NCBI RefSeq assembly: GCF_018390735.1
Contig: NZ_JAHBCL010000003.1
Location: 107,253-171,252, forward strand
Direction of reading: 5' to 3'
Length of the DNA stretch: 64,000 nucleotides
Source of the DNA: Fusibacter paucivorans
GTDB lineage: Bacteria; Bacillota; Clostridia; Peptostreptococcales; Acidaminobacteraceae
Below, piece after piece: positions 59,641 through 64,000 of the stretch (the stretch's first letter is position 1; each line of letters begins with the position of its first letter). Under the pieces are notes generated by a model. That model saw only the letters and a list, made by a program, of their open reading frames with translations. It did not search any database and was not told where the DNA came from. Made by a program: the position numbers and the translations under genes.

Positions 59641-59713
59641 ACGCTTCTTAGCCGTGTTGATCACACGCACCGCTAATCTATATCTTTACTGTCTATATCA
59701 ATGCCTACATCAC

Positions 59714-60316
59714 TTAAGCACTTCGCTTTGAGATAATCGGCGAAATATGTTTATACAAAAGCATTGTAAAAAGTGAAACCACAAGACCCTTTAAGAGATT
59801 AAATGGTACAATTCCATAAAGCACTAATGTTGTAATACTGTCAATGCTGCCATTCACAGCGGATCCCATTGCCACAATGGCATCAATCGGCATGAAGTTC
59901 GTATAGAACGGAATCAGTACATAAAGGTTTGCAAACGCTCCCATTGCTGCCATGGCGATTGTACCAATCGCCAATCCAATCATCGCGCTGGTTCGCGTGC
60001 GTTTTCGCTGGTACATCAGTGCAGACGGCAGCACAATTGCCGCGCCAATCAGGAAGTTAGCCAGTTCGCCAACACCGCCGGTAGAAGTCCTGAGAAGGTG
60101 CAGAATATTCTTGATCGCCTCAACGGCAACCCCTGCAACAGGCCCAAGTGCAAACCCTGCAATTAAAGCCGGGACATCACTTAAGTCAATCTTTAAAAAG
60201 CCCGGGAAAATGGGCAGCGGCAATTCAATCATCATTAAGATAAATGCCAGAACACTTAGCATTGCCACTTTTGTCATGGTTGAAACCGACATCCTTTGAT
60301 TTGTTTTCGTTGTCAT
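59714..60316 (-). CDS. ribU: Riboflavin ECF transporter S component
   Basis: A 200-residue membrane protein with about six helices and the RibU pattern MIELPLPIFPGFLKIDLSDVPALIAGFALGP, with a conserved AVEAIKNILHLL segment. It binds riboflavin and docks onto the shared ECF ATPase/T module, which must be encoded elsewhere. The FMN riboswitch directly upstream confirms the substrate. GGAGGC precedes the ATG. Confidence 0.93.
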   Translation of the reverse strand: MTTKTNQRMSVSTMTKVAMLSVLAFILMMIELPLPIFPGFLKIDLSDVPALIAGFALGPVAGVAVEAIKNILHLLRTSTGGVGELANFLIGAAIVLPSALMYQRKRTRTSAMIGLAIGTIAMAAMGAFANLYVLIPFYTNFMPIDAIVAMGSAVNGSIDSITTLVLYGIVPFNLLKGLVVSLFTMLLYKHISPIISKRSA

Positions 60317-60382
60317 TTCGGTGCCTCCTTATGCATCGTTTTCTATTGCTTCAGAGAAACATTAATGGAGACATCAATGCAT

Positions 60383-60415
60383 CAAAAAACCCTGAAGCAC
60401 AAGGCACTTCAGGGT
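60383..60415 (-). terminator. Riboswitch-controlled terminator before ribU
   Basis: On the minus strand ACCCTGAAG (60415-60407) and CTTCAGGGT (60397-60389) form a 9-bp stem followed by TTTTT. It is placed between the FMN aptamer and ribU. Its first arm can instead pair with CTTCAGGG at 60541-60534, the 5' edge of the aptamer. Confidence 0.88.
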
Positions 60416-60437
60416 AAAAGATCATAAAAAAAACGTC

Positions 60438-60543
60438 ATCTTCTTCCATCCAGACTATACTGTCGGCTCCGGAATGACACCGGATCAGCCTTTCGGCTCG
60501 CGGGCTTTACCGCCGGTGGGGAATTACACCCCGCCCTGAAGAT
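60438..60543 (-). ncRNA. FMN riboswitch (RFN element)
   Basis: All landmarks of the RFN aptamer are present on the minus strand: AGGGCGGGGTGTAATTCCCC, then CCGGCGGTAAAGCCCGCGAGC, GATCCGGTG, ATTCCGGAGCCGACAGT and ATAGTCTGGATGGAAGAAGA. P1 is closed by ATCTTC at the 5' end and GAAGAT at the 3' end. FMN binding should fix P1 and allow the downstream terminator, switching ribU off. Confidence 0.97.
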
Positions 60544-60556
60544 TTATTACAACTTT

Positions 60557-60585
60557 ATCATAGCATCATCCGCTTCATACGTCAA
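60557..60585 (-). promoter_or_regulatory. ribU promoter
   Basis: On the minus strand TTGACG (60580-60585), a 17-bp spacer and TATGAT (60557-60562) lie about 14 bases before the riboswitch. Confidence 0.65.
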
Positions 60586-60618
60586 CTGTCCAATTGTGAA
60601 TTATTTATTAAAGTTCAC

Positions 60619-61992
60619 CTATCGCTCAACCACCGTCTGAACATCTTTAATAACTTTGCGCTGCCAACGTCCCGTAAAGTAGATCCCCCATCCAACACAA
60701 CAAATAATGAAATTGCTGGCGATCATCGCATACCAAACAGAATTTGGACCGAAAGACGGGGTATGGCTCAGCGCCACAATCATCGGCAGCCTTAATCCCC
60801 ACAGTCTTCCCATCAGCAAAATCATACTGAACACTGTGTGACCTGACCCTTGAAATGTACCATTGAGAATCTGGAAAAAACCCATCAGCGGCGCCGACAG
60901 CATAATGAGCCTTAAATAATTACCGCCGTGAAAGACGACCTCAGGGTTTTGTGTAAAAATACTGATGAGCCGATCTGAAAACGGATACATAATCATTGCA
61001 CCTGTTACAAGTGTTATCGTCGAAATAATGACGCTTCGCTTAACGGCCTCTCTTGCCCGTGTGACATTATCTGCACCAAGGTTTTGCCCCACCACAGTGG
61101 AAAGCGCATTACCTATTCCCATCGTGGGCATGATGATTAGCGAATTCACGCGATTGCCGATAGCAAATGCCGTTAAGGTCACTTCACCAAAACCTACGAG
61201 AAAGACATTTAAAATTGTAAATCCCAGCGCCTGCATTGCTTGTCCAAGTGATGACGGAATGCCGAGCCGGCATATTTTCATAATTTCACGCATATCCGGT
61301 ACCAAGTCCCACAGCTGAAGCTCAAGCTGATGCCGAGTCGAAAACAGTGTCGCCACCGAAAGAAGCCCTACAAGGGCACGCGCCAAAATTGTCGCCCTCG
61401 CCGCACCGGCAATTCCCTGATTTAAAGCAAAGATAAAAATCGGATCCAACACAACATTGATCCCCACTGAAACAGCACCAAAAATCATCGGCGAAATATT
61501 ATCGCCCTGCCCCTGCTTAATGGCATTGAAAGCAAACATCATAAACATCGCCGGCAAACCGGCAAACATAATTTTTAAATATGTTGAAGCATTGGTAAAA
61601 AGCGTATCTCTCGCACCCATCCAATAAACAATTGAAGGCGTTAAAGAGTAACCGATTAAACCGATGGCGACAGCTATCATCAGCAGAAAAGAAATAATCT
61701 GCCCTGCAATACGCCGACTCTGCTGCTCATTGCCACTGCCAATATATTGGGCAATCAGCGTCGCGCCGGCCATGGACATGCCGATACCAAATGAAATCAT
61801 TAAGAATAGTATTGGCCACACCAGTGAAATCGCGGCAACTTCGTTCCCGCCGATGCGACCGACAAAATATGTATCCGTTAAATCGTAGAAAGTTTGAATG
61901 AGATTGTTAATCATAACGGGAACGGCAAGTGTTATCAACACCTTCCCAACAGGCTCCGTCAAGAGTTGTTCTCTTCTTTTTCTAAAGTCCAT
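60619..61992 (-). CDS. MATE family efflux transporter
   Basis: A 457-residue membrane protein with 12 helices in two related halves. The first half begins VPVMINNLIQTFYDLTDTYFVGRIGGNEVAAISLVWPI, and the second half has ALGFTILNVFLVGFGEVTLTAFAIGNRVNSLIIMP. MATE proteins export drugs or metabolites by Na+ or H+ antiport; substrate unknown. ATG at 61992 follows GGAGGGC. A promoter (TTGATT-17-TATACT) lies just upstream. It ends before the ribU promoter, so the two are separate units. Confidence 0.92.
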   Translation of the reverse strand: MDFRKRREQLLTEPVGKVLITLAVPVMINNLIQTFYDLTDTYFVGRIGGNEVAAISLVWPILFLMISFGIGMSMAGATLIAQYIGSGNEQQSRRIAGQIISFLLMIAVAIGLIGYSLTPSIVYWMGARDTLFTNASTYLKIMFAGLPAMFMMFAFNAIKQGQGDNISPMIFGAVSVGINVVLDPIFIFALNQGIAGAARATILARALVGLLSVATLFSTRHQLELQLWDLVPDMREIMKICRLGIPSSLGQAMQALGFTILNVFLVGFGEVTLTAFAIGNRVNSLIIMPTMGIGNALSTVVGQNLGADNVTRAREAVKRSVIISTITLVTGAMIMYPFSDRLISIFTQNPEVVFHGGNYLRLIMLSAPLMGFFQILNGTFQGSGHTVFSMILLMGRLWGLRLPMIVALSHTPSFGPNSVWYAMIASNFIICCVGWGIYFTGRWQRKVIKDVQTVVER

Positions 61993-62069
61993 ACACGCCC
62001 TCCGGTATCGCAAGTATAACATGAATGACAAGGACAATCAATTGTTTCGTGTCCCTAACAACTTCCGAA

Positions 62070-62098
62070 TTGCTTTCTAAAGGAAAGGGTGTTAAGAT
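62070..62098 (+). promoter_or_regulatory. Promoter of the cupin-HisD-like operon
   Basis: TTGCTT (62070-62075), a 17-bp spacer and TAAGAT (62093-62098) lie 30 bases before the cupin start. Confidence 0.5.
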
Positions 62099-62128
62099 AG
62101 AAAATAATAACAATTTGAGGAGGCTAAT

Positions 62129-62476
62129 ATGGTTGTTGGTAATTTTAACACACTCGAAGCAGCTCAAGTTATGAGCGATGCTGCAAAAAATGCTTTTATG
62201 AAGGTTCTCGTATCACCAAAAGAAGGCTGGGAAGGCTATGTGATGCGCGTTGTCGAGCTCGGCGCTGAGGGCTATTCACCGAAACATCAACATCCTTGGC
62301 CGCATATTAATTTTGTCATTGAAGGCGAAGGGACACTCTTCATAGACGGTGTCGATAATCCATTAACGCCGGGAGCCTATGCATACGTGCCTGCCAATGC
62401 TATGCATCAATTCTCCAACAAAGGGCAATCCGCATTAAAATTCATTTGTATTGTACCGGAGGAAGGACACCAATAA
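62129..62476 (+). CDS. Small cupin-domain protein
   Basis: A 115-residue single-domain cupin. Motif 1 has His53, His55, His59 and Glu65 (KHQHPWPHINFVIEGEG) and motif 2 has PGAYAYVPANAMHQF with His93, so a metal site is likely. Single cupins can be isomerases, dioxygenases or ligand-binding proteins; nothing here decides. GAGGAGG precedes the ATG. Its stop overlaps the next gene's start by one base, so the two act together. Confidence 0.85.
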   Translation: MVVGNFNTLEAAQVMSDAAKNAFMKVLVSPKEGWEGYVMRVVELGAEGYSPKHQHPWPHINFVIEGEGTLFIDGVDNPLTPGAYAYVPANAMHQFSNKGQSALKFICIVPEEGHQ

Positions 62477-63753
62477 TGACCACATATATCAAACGTGCCA
62501 GCGAACGCCCACAGGATGACTTGGAGCGGCTGTCACAAACCGTTCACGACATTATCGCCAATGTACGAAAAGAAGGTGATCATGCACTGATCGCCTATAA
62601 TACAAAATTTGACAAGAACCCCAATCCGATCTTAAGAGTAACCGCCGAAGCTATCCAGTCAGCCTATCAACTGGTATCACCTGCGCTGATTGACGACATG
62701 CGACGCGCGGCCGCTAATATTGAAGCCTTTGCACGTGCGCAGCGAGATTCGCTGAAGGATATTGATTCTATTGAAGTTGCACCCGGTATCCTGCTAGGGC
62801 ATCGGGTCATTCCCGTCAATGCCTGCTGCTGTTATGTACCCGGTGGCAATTACCCGTTGTTCTCTTCTGCACTCATGTTGATAATCCCAGCAAAAGTTGC
62901 AGGCGTTAAAAACGTTTTTGCCTGTTCACCCGTTCAAAAACACACGGGAAAAGTTGCACCTGAAACATTAGTCGCTATGGATATTGCAGGCGTCAACGGC
63001 ATCTATCAGCTCGGAGGCGCACAGGCCATTGCCGCTTTTGCCTATGGCACAGAACAAGTTCCCGCTGTCGACATTATTGTCGGCCCCGGCAACCAGTATG
63101 TCACAGAAGCAAAGCGTCAATGCTATGGACAGGTCGGCATAGATTTTGTCGCAGGCCCCAGCGAAGTCATGGTGATCGCCGATTCCACAGCTGATCCCAA
63201 TCTCATTGCAGCAGATCTCTTGGGGCAATCTGAACACGACCTGCTGGCAAAGGGAATTTTAATCACCACCGACGAATCGTTGGCACTACAGACAATTAAA
63301 GCTGTAGAGACGCAGCTGGCATTACTTGATACCAAAGCAATTGCATCTGCTTCGTGGGCTGAATATGGCGAAGTGATTCTCGTCAGCAATTTAGATGAAG
63401 CTGTGAAACTCGCTAACGATTGGGCACCTGAGCACTTGGAACTCTGTGTTGAAGATCCGGATTCGCTGATGCCTTTACTCACCAACTATGGTTCTCTTTT
63501 TATTGGCGAGTACTCTGCTGAAGTATTCGGCGACTATATTTCGGGGACGAATCACACCCTGCCGACACTAAAAGCGGCACGTTATACCGGCGGCGTTTCA
63601 GTAGGCACATTTTTAAAGACCGTCACACATCAAAAATTATCTGTCGAAGCTGTCAAAGTGTTTGGTCCTTCTGCAGCAAACATGGCGCACGCCGAAGGTC
63701 TAAGTGCTCATGCCAGCGCCGTCGAACAGCGGCTGATAAAACTTAAAGATTAA
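62476..63753 (+). CDS. Histidinol dehydrogenase family protein
   Basis: A 425-residue protein of the HisD fold. Catalytic and zinc positions of HisD are kept: GQSEHD (Gln and His ligands), WAPEHLEL (Glu-His pair), GDYISGTNHTLPT (Asp region) and the late His in EGLSAHASAVEQR. The nucleotide loop reads CYVPGGNYPLFSSALM rather than the VYVPGGxAxYPSSVLM of true HisD. The YPL form is common in paralogues such as sulfopropanediol dehydrogenase. No other his gene is nearby and the partner is a cupin, so a non-histidine substrate is likely. ATG overlaps the cupin stop. Confidence 0.85.
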   Translation: MTTYIKRASERPQDDLERLSQTVHDIIANVRKEGDHALIAYNTKFDKNPNPILRVTAEAIQSAYQLVSPALIDDMRRAAANIEAFARAQRDSLKDIDSIEVAPGILLGHRVIPVNACCCYVPGGNYPLFSSALMLIIPAKVAGVKNVFACSPVQKHTGKVAPETLVAMDIAGVNGIYQLGGAQAIAAFAYGTEQVPAVDIIVGPGNQYVTEAKRQCYGQVGIDFVAGPSEVMVIADSTADPNLIAADLLGQSEHDLLAKGILITTDESLALQTIKAVETQLALLDTKAIASASWAEYGEVILVSNLDEAVKLANDWAPEHLELCVEDPDSLMPLLTNYGSLFIGEYSAEVFGDYISGTNHTLPTLKAARYTGGVSVGTFLKTVTHQKLSVEAVKVFGPSAANMAHAEGLSAHASAVEQRLIKLKD

Positions 63754-63879
63754 GCATCTCCAGGTGTTCGCAACTGATGTCAGATGAATGACAATTAGAC
63801 AGCAATTGAATGACAATTGAAAAACCTAATATGAATATTGCCGTCATAATGCTTATCATTATGATAGGCATTTAAAAAA

Positions 63880-64000
63880 GGGGCTGTCGGGAAATAGTGA
63901 ATTTTGACAGCCGATATCTCCGAAACAATAAACTGCTAGAAATCGGGATTCCGAAGATCCTGAATCTAGCAGTTTTATTTTTGCATTAATCGGATAATAC
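63880..64000 (-). mobile_element. Possible right end of an insertion sequence entering from beyond the window
   Basis: The sequence begins GGGGCTGTC, a common terminal word of IS1182-like elements, and is followed by GACAGCC facing it. Next comes a stem AACTGCTAG/CTAGCAGTT (63931-63974) with a T-rich flank on the minus strand. At 63986-64000 a minus-strand frame ends in a stop codon (TAA), as a transposase tail might. No transposase can be confirmed. Confidence 0.35.

Overview
The window reads as a chromosomal segment of a low-to-mid GC, anaerobic Firmicute of the class Clostridia. Reasons: strong AGGAGG-type ribosome sites with some TTG/GTG starts; bifunctional argJ; YaaR and YlqG/YlqH-like genes; an FMN riboswitch in front of a RibU-type S component; FeoA/FeoB with a FeoB-associated Cys-rich protein; an enoate-reductase-type flavoenzyme; and an H-NOX domain fused to a chemoreceptor. 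The species cannot be named from sequence alone. There is no rRNA, CRISPR array or complete mobile element; a possible insertion-sequence end lies at the extreme right edge.

Layout. 57-5549: a catabolic unit (cyclase-family hydrolase, Na+/solute symporter with a winged-helix tail, beta-keto acid cleavage enzyme) read leftward from a sigma-54 promoter, with its sigma-54 activator divergent and palindromic activator sites between them. 5680-8507: a TetR regulator and an old-yellow-enzyme/Fe-S flavoprotein. 8791-13787: a two-component system and the FtsX-type ABC exporter it probably controls. 13939-16574: a SsuABC/TauABC-like importer. 16749-22637: an exonuclease-BRCT protein, tRNA-Arg, a small membrane protein, an HD-GYP response regulator and a hybrid sensor kinase. 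22808-29406: arginine biosynthesis (argJBD leftward, argG and argH rightward) around a shared regulatory region with ArgR-type boxes.

29462-30117 is a five-tRNA cluster (Pro, His, Gln and two Lys, transcribed leftward). 30360-35484 holds housekeeping genes (YfcE-type phosphodiesterase, RdgB, RNase PH), a cell-wall amidase and an AIR-synthase-like protein. 35716-41791 is an oligopeptide ABC importer. 42573-49818 has ligA, pcrA, yaaR and a FliK-like/FlhB-C-like pair. 50003-52312 is the ferrous-iron operon under a Fur-like site. 52396-54865 holds an HI0933-type flavoprotein and a lone BrxD-like ATPase. 54862-59588 is a divergent pair: a membrane receptor with a CheA-type ATPase domain, and an H-NOX methyl-accepting chemotaxis protein whose distal haem pocket has the Trp/Asn/Tyr set of oxygen-binding H-NOX proteins. 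59714-63753 holds ribU under an FMN riboswitch, a MATE exporter and a cupin/HisD-family pair.

The most interesting items are the sigma-54 catabolic switch with the symporter/winged-helix fusion, the oxygen-type H-NOX chemoreceptor beside a CheA-like membrane receptor, and the orphan BrxD-like ATPase. No wholly unprecedented multi-gene system can be demonstrated from sequence alone. Positions of promoters and operators come from visual motif matching, not from scoring.
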